Part shown: one piece after another, positions 17,599-30,900 of the stretch
Numbering within the stretch: position 1 is the first letter of the stretch
How the letters are laid out: each line of letters begins with the position of its first letter
Assembly (NCBI RefSeq): GCF_002245625.1
Contig: NZ_NOIG01000001.1
Location: 124,001-188,000 of the forward strand
Length of the DNA stretch: 64,000 nucleotides
Direction of reading: 5' to 3'
From: Acidovorax kalamii
GTDB lineage: Bacteria > Pseudomonadota > Gammaproteobacteria > Burkholderiales > Burkholderiaceae_C
Position numbers and translations under genes: made by a program
The notes under the pieces: generated by a model
Database searches by the model: none
The model's input: the letters and a program-made list of their open reading frames with translations, nothing else
What the model was told of the DNA's origin: nothing

Positions 17599-17769
17599 CT
17601 TTGTGTTGAATTGGTGCCCCAATCAGCGCCTGCAGCGTGCCGGTGGTGCTCCATTTGCGCAAGGGCTTCTGGGCGAGGCGCGCAGGCCATGGGTGGTGCA
17701 GAGGGCGCGCTCCGTGAGCGCTGCCCATGCCGCAGCAGAAAAGTGCGGTGTAGGCCCAGCGGCGCTGGT

Positions 17770-18519
17770 TCAGCGCGCCAGCTCTTCCCGCACCGCCGCC
17801 ACCTGCCTGCGCGACACCGCCAGCAGTTCGGTGGAGCCTTGCAGGCGCACGGCCCAGCCCTCGCCCTCCTCGGGGTCGTAGTGTTTCTCCAGCGCCCGCA
17901 CGGCGCGGCGGGCCACCAGGGCGTTGCGGTGGATGCGCATGAAACGGGGGGCGAACTTGGCTTCGATCTCGCTGAGCGAGCCGTCCATGATGTAGCTGCG
18001 GGTGGGGGTGCGCACCGTCACGTACTTTTGTTCGGCCTTGAAGTACAGCACCTCGGCCAGGGGCAGGCGCTCGGTGCGGCCCCGGTCCTGGATCAGCAGG
18101 GTTTCGCCTTCGGGCACGCTGGGCGCAGCCACTGGTGCCGGGGCGCGGGCATTGCGCTGCACCTTGGCCAGCGCCTGCTGCAGGCGCTCACGGCGCACGG
18201 GCTTGGTGAGGTAGTCCACGGCGTCCAGTTCGAACGCGCTCACCGCGTGGTCGGCATGGGCCGTAACAAACACCACCGCCGGGGGCTGGGGCAAGGCCTG
18301 CAGCGCATGCGCCAGCGACAGTCCGTCCTGCCCCGGCATGTGGATGTCCAGCAGCACCAGGTCAAACGCCCGCCCGCCCGTGGGGCCAAGCTGCGCCAGC
18401 GCCTCGCCCGCATTGGCAGCTTCGGCCACCGTGATGCGCTGGGTGTCCGTGCAGTCAGACAGCAGGGTGCGCAGGCGGCTGCGGGCCAGGGCTTCGTCGT
18501 CAACGATGAGGATGTTCAT
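17770..18519 (-). CDS. algR: LytTR-type response regulator, AlgR-like
   Basis: A 249-residue two-component regulator. The receiver domain (1-120) has VDDEALAR at the N-terminus, phospho-acceptor D58 in VLLDIHMPG, a switch Thr in VFVTAHAD and K in YLTKPV. The C-terminal LytTR DNA-binding domain (about 145-249) has ETLLIQDRG, YFKAEQKYV, FMRIHRNALV and RRQVAAV. The gene overlaps the histidine kinase gene by 4 nt and follows argH in divergent order, the same arrangement as argH-algZ-algR in Pseudomonas; I use the symbol on that basis. Targets here are unknown. Confidence 0.88.
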   Translation of the reverse strand: MNILIVDDEALARSRLRTLLSDCTDTQRITVAEAANAGEALAQLGPTGGRAFDLVLLDIHMPGQDGLSLAHALQALPQPPAVVFVTAHADHAVSAFELDAVDYLTKPVRRERLQQALAKVQRNARAPAPVAAPSVPEGETLLIQDRGRTERLPLAEVLYFKAEQKYVTVRTPTRSYIMDGSLSEIEAKFAPRFMRIHRNALVARRAVRALEKHYDPEEGEGWAVRLQGSTELLAVSRRQVAAVREELAR

Positions 18520-19784
18520 GGGCGGTCAAAGGGTGGGTGGTCGTCCAGGGGCGCATGTTCGTCAGGTGCGGGCACCGCGCCCCGGCGCAGCGGTGGCGCC
18601 CCCCGGCGCACGGGGTGCCGTGCGCGGGAGGGGGGGCCGGGGTTCTTTTTGGGCTCGGGCGCCGGCAGCGAGATGCGCACCTGGTACAGGCCGTCCTGCA
18701 CGCCCGCCGTGAATTCGCCCTGCACGTCGTGCAGCAGTGCCAGCCGCGCGCGCACATTCGCCAGCGCAATGCCATGCCCCTTGCTGCTGCCCGCACCGGC
18801 GTCGTCCGGCGCGCCATGGCGGCCATCCTTGGGGGGCAGGGTGTTGGTGATGCGCACCACCACGCGGCTGCCGCGCAGCTCGGTCAGCACCCGCAGCTTG
18901 CCGCCGCGCGCACTGGGCTCCACGCCGTGTTTGACGGCGTTCTCGACCAGCGGCTGCAGCAGCAGCGGGGGCAGGCGGGCGGCGTCGGTGCGTGGGTCCA
19001 GGTTCCACTGCACCTGCAGGCGCTTGCCAAACCGTACCTCTTCAATGGCCAGGTAGCGGCGCGCGAGCGTGATCTCTTCGGCCAGTGTGACCGATTCGCC
19101 TTGCTCCACCAGGGCCACGCGGAACAGGTCGGAGAGGTCTTCCAGCAGCGACTCGGCCTTGGCCGGTTCTTCGCGCACCAGGGCGATGGCGCTGTTGAGG
19201 GTGTTGAACAGGAAGTGTGGACGGATGCGCGACTGCAGCTCGGTCAGGCGCGCCGTGGTGGCTGCCGGGGTGCGTCCCCGTGCGCGCAGCACCAGCGCGG
19301 CCACCAGCATGGCGGCCAGCAGGGCGCCCGTGGCGGCACTGGCCAGCCAGGGGGGCGACGCAGCCATGCCCACCAGCGCCAGCATGCCGCACCCGTAAGC
19401 GCCGGCCAGCGCCCCCAGCAGCACACCTGCCGCATATTGCTGCGCGGTGGACAGGCGCTGCAGCACGGTCTTGAGGCTGCAGGCCGTGATCAGCCACACC
19501 AGCGTGGCGGGCAGGGCGCCGCCTGTGAGTAGCGCCAGACTGGCCAGCCACTGCAGCGGGCTGCTGGCGCCATACATGGCCCCTACGCCCACCACCGCTT
19601 CCACAAACAGCACAGCACGCAGCACCACACCGACCTGGCAGGCATCAAACACCAGGGCCCGACCGCGCGGCGGCTGCCCGCCTGGCCCGGCGCCCGCAGC
19701 GGCCCGCACGCTGCGCGCGGACCGTTCCGGAGGGGCGGAATCCGGCAGCGGGGGCTGGGTCGATAAAATTTGCGTGTTTTGCAT
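18516..19784 (-). CDS. algZ: Sensor histidine kinase, AlgZ/FimS-like (HisKA_7TM-less LytS branch)
   Basis: A 422-residue membrane kinase. Four hydrophobic helices lie at about 50-165. The histidine kinase domain carries H190 in RIRPHFLFNTLNSA, the hallmark of the His_kinase/LytS family, then LVENAVKHGVEP (N-box) and GHGIALANVRARL (G-box). It should phosphorylate the overlapping AlgR-like regulator. The C-terminal about 40 residues are an Arg/Pro/Asp-rich tail with no known domain. The ATG at 19784 was chosen because it leaves a 52-bp divergent promoter gap to argH; a longer frame would run into argH. Confidence 0.88.
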   Translation of the reverse strand: MQNTQILSTQPPLPDSAPPERSARSVRAAAGAGPGGQPPRGRALVFDACQVGVVLRAVLFVEAVVGVGAMYGASSPLQWLASLALLTGGALPATLVWLITACSLKTVLQRLSTAQQYAAGVLLGALAGAYGCGMLALVGMAASPPWLASAATGALLAAMLVAALVLRARGRTPAATTARLTELQSRIRPHFLFNTLNSAIALVREEPAKAESLLEDLSDLFRVALVEQGESVTLAEEITLARRYLAIEEVRFGKRLQVQWNLDPRTDAARLPPLLLQPLVENAVKHGVEPSARGGKLRVLTELRGSRVVVRITNTLPPKDGRHGAPDDAGAGSSKGHGIALANVRARLALLHDVQGEFTAGVQDGLYQVRISLPAPEPKKNPGPPSRARHPVRRGAPPLRRGAVPAPDEHAPLDDHPPFDRP

Positions 19785-19836
19785 TGCGGCGCCCGGGTAG
19801 TCCGGGTGTCTGAACTTCCGGATTATTGCCCTCCTT

Positions 19837-21306
<1,470 letters not shown>

Positions 21307-21441
21307 AGTCTGTGCTGCTGCGCTGCTGTGGCTTTGCTTGTGGCCGCAGTGGGTGCCGCCGTATGGATGCCCGCGTTCGGCGGGCCTGAATCTTGCACCG
21401 TGCATTGACGGAACACCACCCCTTTTTCCGGAGTTTTTCCC

Positions 21442-22431
21442 ATGACAACGACCCGCCGTCATCTGCTGTCCCGCCTGGTGCGCACTGGAGCCTTTGTGGG
21501 CGCTGCGCTGGCCGTGGGCCTGGCATCGGCCCAGTCGGCCAAGCCCATCCGCCTGCTGGTGGGTTTCCCGCCCGGTGGCGGCACCGACGCCATTGCGCGC
21601 ACGCTGGCCGAAAAACTCAAGGACGAGCTGGGCCAGCCTGTGGTGGTCGAGAACCGACCCGGCGCGGGCGGCCAGATCGCCGCGCAGGCGCTCAAGGCCT
21701 CGGCGCCCGATGGCACCACGCTGTTCCTCACGCACGACCACACCATCTCCATCCTGCCCCAGGTGGTGAAAAACCCCGGCTTCGACCCCGCGCGCGACTT
21801 CGTGGCCGTGGGCGGTTTTGCCACCTTTGTGAATGCGTTTGCCGTCTCGGGCGGTACGCCTGCGAAGTCGTTCACCGAGTACGTGGGCTGGGTCAAGACG
21901 TCGGGTGGTGGCAAGGGCGCGGTGGGTATTCCCGCCCCGGCGTCCACACCCGAGTTCCTGGTCAAGCTGATCGGGCAGAAGTACCAGCTGGACCTGGTCT
22001 CGGCGCCTTACCGGGGCAGTGCACCCATGATGGCTGACATGCTGGGCAACCAGATTGGTGCGGGCGTGGCCTCGGTGCAGGACTTCATGGAGAACCACAA
22101 GGCCGGCAAGGTGCGTGTGGTGGGCGTGCTGGGCACCAAGCGCCAGGCTGCCATGCCCGACGTGCCCACGTTTGACGAAATGGGCCTCAAGGGCTTTGAA
22201 GACCTGCCGTACTACGGCATCTATGCGCCCACCGGCACGCCGCAGAAGTTCATTACCGACTTCTCCAGCGCACTGGCCAAGGTGGTGGCCCAGCCCGATG
22301 TGCGCGACCACCTTACGGCCATGGGCCTCACGGTGGGCCATATGTCGCCCCAGCAACTGGCTGCGCGCGAGAAGGCCTACACCGAGGCCTGGGCGCGCAT
22401 CATCAAGACCAGCGGCTTCGTGGCGCAGTAA
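21442..22431 (+). CDS. Tripartite tricarboxylate transporter substrate-binding protein (Bug/TctC family)
   Basis: A 329-residue receptor with a signal peptide (residues 1-31, with an RR near the start: TTTRRHLLSRL, ending ASA-Q). Bug marks: KPIRLLVGFPPGGGTDAIAR, LGQPVVVENRPGAGGQIAAQ, ALKASAPDGTTLFL, MPDVPTFDEMGLKGFEDLPYYGIYAP. It is the second orphan Bug receptor in the window, clearly different from the one at 16453. A GGAG site precedes the ATG. No permease genes accompany it. The diguanylate cyclase gene follows after 116 bp. Confidence 0.93.
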   Translation: MTTTRRHLLSRLVRTGAFVGAALAVGLASAQSAKPIRLLVGFPPGGGTDAIARTLAEKLKDELGQPVVVENRPGAGGQIAAQALKASAPDGTTLFLTHDHTISILPQVVKNPGFDPARDFVAVGGFATFVNAFAVSGGTPAKSFTEYVGWVKTSGGGKGAVGIPAPASTPEFLVKLIGQKYQLDLVSAPYRGSAPMMADMLGNQIGAGVASVQDFMENHKAGKVRVVGVLGTKRQAAMPDVPTFDEMGLKGFEDLPYYGIYAPTGTPQKFITDFSSALAKVVAQPDVRDHLTAMGLTVGHMSPQQLAAREKAYTEAWARIIKTSGFVAQ

Positions 22432-22547
22432 GCAGGCGGGGCGGCAAGCCCCGCGCAAGCCGTGTTCGCTTATGCTGTGCCCGGCTTCCGCGCTCCGGGC
22501 GCAGTCTCGGTGCGCAAGGGGCCTTTTTTTGCACTCCTTCTTCCCCC

Positions 22548-23987
22548 ATGCCCACCAGCCGCCTTCCTTCCAACTGGATCCAGCATCGGTACCTGCCCCT
22601 GGTGGTGGGGGCATGCAGCGGCGCGCTGGCTGCGCTGCTGGCCTGGGTGGTCATCGACATCTCGCACACCAAGGCGCGGGCCGAGATCGCGGCCCAGGCG
22701 CAAAGCCATTTGCTGCAGATCCGTGACCGGCTGGACCGGCAACTGCAAAGTACCTTGTCGGTGCCCGAAACGGTGGCCGCCTTTATCGCCGCGCAGGGCA
22801 GCATGGCGCCCGAGATTTTTGCCACCGTGGTCGGTCGCCTGCTGGAGCACCAGCGCAACATCCGCAACCTGGCGCTGGCGCCCGACAACGTGATCGCCGA
22901 TGTGTATCCGCGCGTGGGCAACGAGCGAGCCATTGGTCTGCGTTACCTCGACAACCCTCAGCAGCGCGGGGCGGTGGAGCGGGCCATCCAGTCCCGCCGC
23001 ACGGTGGTGGCGGGCCCCATCCCCCTGGTGCAGGGCGGGCTGGGCATCATCAGCCGCACGCCGGTGTTTCTGGCCCACCCGCCCGAGCGGCCGCCCGTGG
23101 GTGGGCCGCAGTACTGGGGCATTGTGTCGCTCACGGTCAATGCCGACACCTTGTTTGCCGATGTGGGGCTCAACACGGAGCAGATGGGTTTCCAGGTGGC
23201 GGCGCGAGGCCTGGACGCCATGGGGGCACAGGGCGCGGTGTTCATTGGCCGCCCCCAGTTGTTTGACGAGGCGCCTGCCACGCTCGATGTGCCGCTGCCT
23301 GGGGGCGGCAGCTGGATCCTGGGGGCGGTGCCCAGCGGCGGCTGGGCGGCAGCGGGCCGTGCCCCCACGCTGGTGGTGATGCTGGCCTATGCATTTGCGC
23401 TGGTGCTGGGCCTGCTCAGTGCGCGGCTGGTGCGGGCCCATCAGCAGGTGCTGGCCCTGGCCAGCCACGACCGCCTCACGGGGCTGCCCAACCGGCGCCT
23501 GTTTGAAGACCGCCTCTCGCAGGCGGCGTTGGCGGCCTACCGCGACCACCGTGCCGGTGCGCTTTTGCTGGTGGATCTGGACGGCTTCAAGGCCGTGAAC
23601 GACAGCCAGGGCCATGGCAGTGGCGACCAGGTGCTGGTCCGTGTCGCGCAGCGCCTGTCGGGTCTGGCGCGTGCCAACGACACGGCGGCCCGGCTGGGTG
23701 GGGATGAGTTTGCCCTGGTGCTCAACGCGGTGGATTCACCCGATGCGGCCATGGAAATGGCCCACAAGGTGCTGGCAGCACTGGTGGCGCCCATTGGGCT
23801 CGACAACGGTCAGCATGTGCTGATTGGCGCCAGCATCGGGGTGGCGCTGTTCCAGGGCCCGGCGGTGGAGGCGCTGCCTGCGCTGATGGACCGCGCCGAT
23901 CGCGCGCTCTACGCCAGCAAACACGGTGGCAAGGGGCTGGCTACGCTGGCTGATTCCCCGGGGGGCGCCGCAGCGCAACCGGGCTGA
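22548..23987 (+). CDS. Diguanylate cyclase with periplasmic CHASE domain
   Basis: A 479-residue membrane protein. Helix 1 is at about 18-38, then a periplasmic CHASE sensor (about 75-220; NVIADVYPRVGNERAIGL and RTVVAGPIPLVQGGLGIISRTPVF in segments), helix 2 at about 272-295, and a GGDEF domain with active site GGDEF (384-388). An RxxD inhibitory site (RAND) lies in the canonical register before it. It should synthesise c-di-GMP in response to a small periplasmic ligand and be feedback-inhibited. There is no EAL domain. Confidence 0.93.
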   Translation: MPTSRLPSNWIQHRYLPLVVGACSGALAALLAWVVIDISHTKARAEIAAQAQSHLLQIRDRLDRQLQSTLSVPETVAAFIAAQGSMAPEIFATVVGRLLEHQRNIRNLALAPDNVIADVYPRVGNERAIGLRYLDNPQQRGAVERAIQSRRTVVAGPIPLVQGGLGIISRTPVFLAHPPERPPVGGPQYWGIVSLTVNADTLFADVGLNTEQMGFQVAARGLDAMGAQGAVFIGRPQLFDEAPATLDVPLPGGGSWILGAVPSGGWAAAGRAPTLVVMLAYAFALVLGLLSARLVRAHQQVLALASHDRLTGLPNRRLFEDRLSQAALAAYRDHRAGALLLVDLDGFKAVNDSQGHGSGDQVLVRVAQRLSGLARANDTAARLGGDEFALVLNAVDSPDAAMEMAHKVLAALVAPIGLDNGQHVLIGASIGVALFQGPAVEALPALMDRADRALYASKHGGKGLATLADSPGGAAAQPG

Positions 23988-24045
23988 CCCACGCGGGGCA
24001 GGGGGCCTGCGGGCCTGCAGGTTTTTTCCCCTCCTCGGTTTGTTT

Positions 24046-24654
24046 TCAGTGCAGGGCCGCTTGCGGCTCTGCCCGGGGCGTGCCACCCAGGCCATGCCCC
24101 ATTTTTGTGCCCGCCTCGGGCGGTGGCAGCACGGCGGGCAGGCCCAGTGCCTGGATGGCAAGTTCGCGGTGCCAGCCCTGGATGTGGTGCAGGTGGTGTT
24201 CTTCGTTTTTCTCCACGGCCTTGTGGGCAGCCTTCAGCGTCTGGCCCACGTCGCCCACCGCCACCCGGGCCACCCGGCCCAACAACTCCCATTGGGCATG
24301 GTTGCTGGTTTCGGTGTGCAGCACACATTCGCAGGCCACCAGCTGGGCGGTGTCCGGGTCGCAAGTGCGCTGGGCCGTCTCGATGGCCTGCACCCATGTG
24401 TCGCCCAGCTGCCGCGTCACGGCCCGCGCGGCGGTGGGGGCGTCCGGGTCCAGGCCCAGCGCGTCGCACATGCGGCGCACCACGCCCTGGTGCGCCTGGC
24501 TGTCCCGCAGGTAGCCTTGCCATTCCTTCTTCAGGGCCGGGAGGTGGGCGCAGGCGAGGGCGGCACGGTACACCCGCTCGCCCACCTGTTCGGTCTCCAT
24601 CATCTGCAGCACCAGCTCGTCCAGTTGGTGGCTGTCGTAATGCACGCGGTTCAT
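24046..24654 (-). CDS. Ferritin-like domain protein
   Basis: A 202-residue, mostly helical protein. The helices carry acidic and histidine residues spaced as in ferritin-like di-iron bundles: LQMMETEQVGERVYRA, HTETSNHAQWELLGRV and VEKNEEHHLHHIQGWHREL. I infer a ferritin-like fold and possible metal binding; the exact family is not recognised. The C-terminal 30 residues are Gly/Pro-rich. The start has a strong AAGGAGA ribosome site. It is divergent from the alpha-2-macroglobulin gene with a 277-bp gap in which I see nothing further. Confidence 0.65.
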   Translation of the reverse strand: MNRVHYDSHQLDELVLQMMETEQVGERVYRAALACAHLPALKKEWQGYLRDSQAHQGVVRRMCDALGLDPDAPTAARAVTRQLGDTWVQAIETAQRTCDPDTAQLVACECVLHTETSNHAQWELLGRVARVAVGDVGQTLKAAHKAVEKNEEHHLHHIQGWHRELAIQALGLPAVLPPPEAGTKMGHGLGGTPRAEPQAALH

Positions 24655-24931
24655 GGCATCTCCTTACAGTGGATTGGCGTGGGCCGCGCTGGGCTGGGCG
24701 AGGGCCGCGCAACGCAGCAGCTTGGAACAGGTTTTTTGCCAGTGTGCGCACTTTGGGCGGGCCTGTCCATGGGGGAAAAAGCCCGATGGCAGCCTGGCCG
24801 TCGGCATACGTAAGCGCTTGCAACGCTGCGCTGGCGGCGGTGCCGTTTTGTTACGCTCGCAGGTCGTGCAATTCCCCTTCCCCGCGCGGGGCCACTGGGG
24901 ACGTCCGCCCTGGTTCCTTCGGAGGGGAAAA

Positions 24932-27900
24932 ATGAACAAAAAACAATGGATGCTGGCGGCCAGCCTGTCGCTGGTGGCCTGGGGGGCGCAGGCCCTGCAG
25001 ATCAGCAGCTTTTCGCCGCAGGGCGAAGTGGCGCAGGTGCGCCAGGTGGTGGCCAAGTTTGATGCCGCTGCCGTCAACTTTGGCGATCCCAAGGCTCCGG
25101 CGCCGCTGACCCTGAGCTGCAGCGACGCCAGCGCGGCCAAAGGTACGGGCCGCTGGACGGGTGAGCGCGAATGGGTGTTCGACTTCGAGCGCGACCTGCC
25201 GCCCGGCGTGCGCTGCATCGCCACCGTCAAACCAGGGTTCAAATCGGCCCTTGGCGTGGATCTGGCGGGCGTAAAAAGCTATCAATTCAATAGCGGTGGA
25301 CCGTTTGTGCAGGTCATCCGCCCCAATACCTACGAACAGATCGACGAAGAGCAGTTCTTTGTGCTGCAGCTCAATGGGCCTGCCACCACGGCCAGCGTCC
25401 AGGCCAATGTCTGGTGCACGATGGAAGGCGTGGGCGAGCGCGTGCCGGTGCGCCTGATCGAGGGTGCGCAGCGCGCCGAAATCCTGAAAACGCTGGGGCT
25501 GGAAAAAAGCGCGGCCAGGGAGCCTTTGCAGTACGCCACGCTGGCCTGCAACCGGCGCTTCACCTCGGGTTCGCGCATGCAGATCGTGTTTGGCAAGGGC
25601 GTGGCCACGCCCAGCGGTGTGCCCAACACGGTGGAAAAGCGCTTCGAATTCAAGGTGCGCGAGCCGTTTTCTGCCGAGTTCAGCTGCGAACGCGAAAACG
25701 CCCAGGCCGCCTGCCTGCCCATCCGCCCGTTGCAGCTGTCCTTCAACACGCCAGTGCCGCGCAGCCTGGCCACGGCCATCCGCCTCAAGTCGGCCAAGGA
25801 AACCCTCAAGCCCCAGACCGATGGCGGCATCGAAAGCCAGAAGGGCGATGCGCTGGTCAACAGCGTGCAGTTTGCCGCGCCCCTGGCCGAAAACACGGCC
25901 TTCACGCTGGAGCTGCCCAAGGACTTCAAGGACGCCTCGGGCCGCCCGTTGCGCAATGCCGAGAGTTTCCCGCTCAAGGTGTCCACCGGCGGCATGCCGC
26001 CCCTGGCCAAGTTTGCGGCGGCGCCGTTTGGCATCGTCGAGCGTTTTGCCGAAGGCCCCGCGTCAGACAAGCCCCCCGCATTGCTGCCGGTGACCTTGCG
26101 CAATGTGGAAGCCGCCCTGCGCGTGCAGGGCCTGCAGCCGGGCACCCCTGGTGCGGCCGCCCCTGCGGGCAAGGTGAGCACGCTCCAGCCCGGCACCGAC
26201 GCCGAGATCATTGCCTGGTTCCGCAAGGTCAAGCGCTATGACAACTACCTGGTGGACCGCAAGCAGGCGCGCCAGGACGTGACCGGCCCACTGCCCAAGG
26301 TGCTGGACGACGACCGCAGCCATGTGCAAAGCCGCATGGTGTCGCTGCTGGCAGGCAAGGGGGGCGTGAAGACGCTGGACCTGCCCAAACCCGCGAACAA
26401 CGACCCGCGCCCGTTCGAGGTGGTGGGCATCCCGCTGCCGCCCGGTTTCCATGTGGTGGAGATCGCGTCGCAAAAGCTCGGCGCCTCGCTGCTGGACGAC
26501 CGCCATGGTGAGGGCCGCACGATGTATGTGCGCACCTCGGCGCTGGTGACCAACCTGGGCGTGCACTTCAAGCTGGGCCGCGAGAACGCCATGGCCTGGG
26601 TGACCACGCTGGACAAGGGCCAGCCCGTGCAGGGCGCCCAGGTGCGCGTGTCCGACTGCCGGGGCAACGAGGTGGGCACGGCCACCACCGACGCCCAGGG
26701 CGTGGCCCGGATCGAGGGGCTGTCGTCTGAGGCGCCCACCTGCAGCGGCGACGACTGGACCCAGGCCTACTTTGTGAGCGCGCGCTCCAAGGGGGCCGAC
26801 GGGGTGGAGGACATGGCCTTCACCTGGAGTGACTGGCAGCGTGGCATCGAGCCCTGGCGCTTCAACGTGCCCACCCACACCGGTCCGCGCCCCACCGAGC
26901 GGGCCCACACCATCTTCGACCGTACCCTGTTCCGTGCGGGCGAAACCGTGTCGATGAAGCACCTGCTGCGCACCGAAACCCGCAAGGGCTTTGGCCTGCC
27001 CGATGCGCGGCCTGAAACCCTGGTCATCACCCACCTGGGCAGCGGCCAGCAGTTCACCCAGCCGCTGGCCTGGCGCGGCACCGCCACCGGTGGCCTCAGT
27101 GCCCAGAGCAGTTTTGCCATTCCGCCCGCCGCCAAGCTGGGTGTGTACCAGGTGGAGTTGCGCAACGATGCGGACAACGAACGCAGCTTCGGCTCGGGCG
27201 AGTTCCGGGTCGAGGAGTTCCGCCTGCCGGTGCTGGAGGGCCGCATTGCGCCCGCCGACAAGAAGGCGCTGGTACGAGTCCGCTCGGTGCCCACCGATGT
27301 GCAGATCAACTACGTGGCCGGTGGCGGCGCAGCCCACCTGCCGGTGCGTGTGTCGGCCATGGTGCGCGGCAAGACCCTGCAGTACAGCGACTACGAGGCG
27401 TTCAGCTTTTACCCGCCACGCAAGCGCGATGCGTCCAATGCCAGCAGCGACGATGAAGAAGCCACCGCCAGCCAGGATGCACGCGTGATTGCCGACAAGC
27501 TGCCGCTCACGCTCAACAAGGACGGCGCGGGCAAGCTCACCATCGACAACGTGCCCCAGGCGCGCCAGCCGCAGGAACTGGTGATGGAAGCCACCTACGC
27601 CGACCCCAATGGCGAGGTGCAGACCCTCCGCAGCGTGCAGGCCCTGTGGCCGGCGGGCGTGGTGGCAGGCATCAAGACCGAGGGCTGGGTGTCGGCCCGC
27701 CAGAAGATCCGCTTCCAGGCGCTGGCGCTGCAGCACGTGGGCAAACCCGCACCCGACACCGCGCTGCAGGTGCAGGCCATTGCGCGCATCACCACCACCA
27801 CCCGCAAGCGCATGGTGGGGGGCTTCTACAGCTACGACAACCAGACCGAAACCAAGGACCTGGGCACGCTGTGCAGTGGCAAGGCCGACGCGCGTGGCCT

Positions 27901-30900
27901 GCTGCTGTGCGAATCCAAACTCGACGAACCCGGCGAGGTGGAGCTGGTGGTGACAGCTACCGACAAGGACGGCAACACCAGCGTGGCCGCGTCGTCGGTG
28001 TGGGTCACACGCCAGGGCGAGCTGTGGTTTGGTGGCGAAGACCACGACCGCATCGACCTGCTGCCCGAGAAGAAGAGCTACCAGCCGGGCGAGACCGCCA
28101 AATTCCAGGTGCGCATGCCGTTCCGCTACGCCACGGCGCTGGTGGCGGTGGAGCGCGAAGGCATCATCGACACGCAGGTGGTGCAGCTCAACGGGCAAGA
28201 CCCCACGGTGAGCCTCAAGATCCAGCCCGAGTGGGGCCCCAACGTGTACGTGAGCGTGCTGGCCCTGCGCGGCCGCCTGCGCGAAGTGCCGTGGTACAGC
28301 TTCTTCACCTGGGGTTTCAAGTCGCCGCGCGAATGGTGGACATCCTTCTGGTACGAAGGCCGTGAGTACCAGGCGCCCACTGCGCTGGTGGACCTCTCCA
28401 AGCCCGCCTACCGCCTGGGCCTGGCCGAGATCCGTGTGGGCACGCAGGCCCACCAGATCGATGTGAAGGTGCAGGCCGACAAGGAAAGCTATGCCGTGCG
28501 CGGCAAGGCGCAGGTCACCATCACTGCAACGCTGCCGGGCGGCAAGCCCGCCGCGAATGCCGAGGTGGCCGTGGCCGCCGTGGACCAGGCGCTGCTGGAG
28601 CTGATGCCCAACAACAGCTGGAACCTGCTCGAAGCCATGCTGCAGCGCCGCAGCTGGGGCGTGGAGACATCGACGGCGCAGATGGAAATCATCGGCCGCC
28701 GCCACTATGGCAAGAAGGCCGTGCCCGCAGGCGGTGGCGGCGGCAAGGCGCAGACGCGCGAGCTGCTCGACACGCTGCTGCTGTGGCAGCCCGCCATCCA
28801 GCTCGACGCCAACGGCCAGGCCAAGGTGACGGTGCCGCTCAACGATGCACTCACCACCTTCAAGATCGTGGCCGTGGCCGATGCGTCCACCGGCCTGTTC
28901 GGCACCGGCAGCACCAGCATCCGCGCCACGCAGGATTTGCAGATCATCAGCGGCCTGCCGCCCCTGGTGCGCGAGGACGACCAGTTCCGCGCCCAGCTCA
29001 CGCTGCGCAACACCACCAAGGCCGCGATGAAGGTCGAGGTGGCGCCGCGCGCCACCCTGCTGGACCTGAAGCCTCAGACGGTGGACATCCCCGCCGGTGA
29101 ATCGCGCGAGGTGGCGTGGACGGTGACCGCGCCCGCGCAGCTCGCGCAGACCCGCACCCAGGCCATCCTGTGGGAGATCGAGGCCAAGGACACGGTCAGT
29201 GGCGCGCGCGACGCGCTCAAGGCGAGCCAGAAGCTGATCCCGGCCGTGCCGCTCACGGTGCAGCAGGCCACGCTGGTGCAGGTCGATGGCAGCTTCAACC
29301 TGGATGTGAACCCGCCCGCCGATGCGCTGCCCGGGCGCGGCGGCCTGAAGATGTCGCTGCAGCCCAAGCTGGCCGAAGGCCTGCCCGGCGTGCGCGACTG
29401 GTGGGCACGCTACCCCTTTGCCTGCCTGGAGCAAAAGACCAGCAAGGCCGTGGGCCTGCGCGACGGTGCGCTGTGGCAGACCGTGGTGGCGCAGCTGCCC
29501 ACTTACCTCGACAGCGAGGGCCTGGCCAACTACTTCCCGCCGCGCGATGGCGACAGCAACCGGGGCAGCGACACGCTCACGGCCTACGTTCTGGCTGCCA
29601 CGCACGAGGCCGCCGCCATCAACCCCGCGTTTGCACTGCCGGACGACGTGCGCGCACCCATGGAGCGCGGCCTGATCGCCTTCATCGAAGGCCGCATCGA
29701 GCGCAGCTTCTGGAGCCCGCGCAAGGACCTGGACATGCGCAAGCTCGCCGCCATCGAGGCGCTGTCGCGCTACGGCAAGGCCCAGGGCCGCATGGTGAGC
29801 AGCATCACCATCGCACCGAACCAGTGGCCCACGCATGCGGTGATCGACTGGGTGAATGTCCTGAAGCGCGTGGCCGATGTGCCCCAGCGCGACCAGCGCC
29901 TGGCCGAAGCCCAGCAGATCCTGCGCGCGCGCCTGTCGTTCCAGGGCACCAAGCTCATCTTCAGCACCGAGCAGGATGACTACTGGTGGTGGCTGATGCA
30001 AAACGGTGATGTGAACACCGCGCGCCTGATGCTGGCCGTGATGGACGACCCGGCCTGGAAGGACGACATGGGCCGCCTGGCCAACGGCTTCATCAGCCGC
30101 CAGCAGGCAGGTGCCTGGCATACCACCACGGCCAACCTGTGGGGCGGCCTGGCGCTGGAAAAATTCAGTGCCAAGTTCGAGGCCGTGCCGGTGTCCGGCA
30201 CCACCAAGGCCAGCATGGGTGGCAATGCTGCCAGCGTGGACTGGAGCAAGGTCGAGCGCGTGAAGACCAGCGACCTGACCGGTGCGCCCCACCAGGGCAC
30301 CTGGTTTGGTGCGCCCGCATCGCCGGGCAACCTGAAGAACAACGGCATGTTCCTGCCCTGGAGCAAAACAGGTGGCAAGGAGCAGCTCGCCGTCACCCAC
30401 CAGGGTCCCGGCAAGCCGTGGCTCACGCTGCAGTCGGTGGCGGCCGTTCAGCTCAAGGCGCCGTTTGCAGCAGGCTATGCCATCACCAAGACCATCACGC
30501 CGGTAGAGCAGGCCAACAAGTCGCTGCCCGCAGGCCAGTACACACGCGGCGACGTGTTGCGTGTGACGCTGGAGGTGAACGCCAGCGCCGACATGACCTG
30601 GGTGGCCATCACCGACCCGATCCCGGGCGGTGCCACCATCCTGGGCAGCGGCCTGGGCCGAGATTCCGCCATCGCCACGCAGGGCGAAAAGGCGCGCACC
30701 GGCCCCGGCTGGCCCGCGTTCGAGGAGCGCAGCTTCGAGTCCTTCCGCAGCTACTACGAGTACCTGCCCAAGGGCACGGTCAAGATGGAATACACCGTGC
30801 GCCTGAACAACGTGGGTGACTTTGCACTGCCGCCAAGCCGTGTCGAGGCGATGTACGCGCCCGAGATGTTTGGCGAGTTCCCCAACGCGCGGGTGAAGGT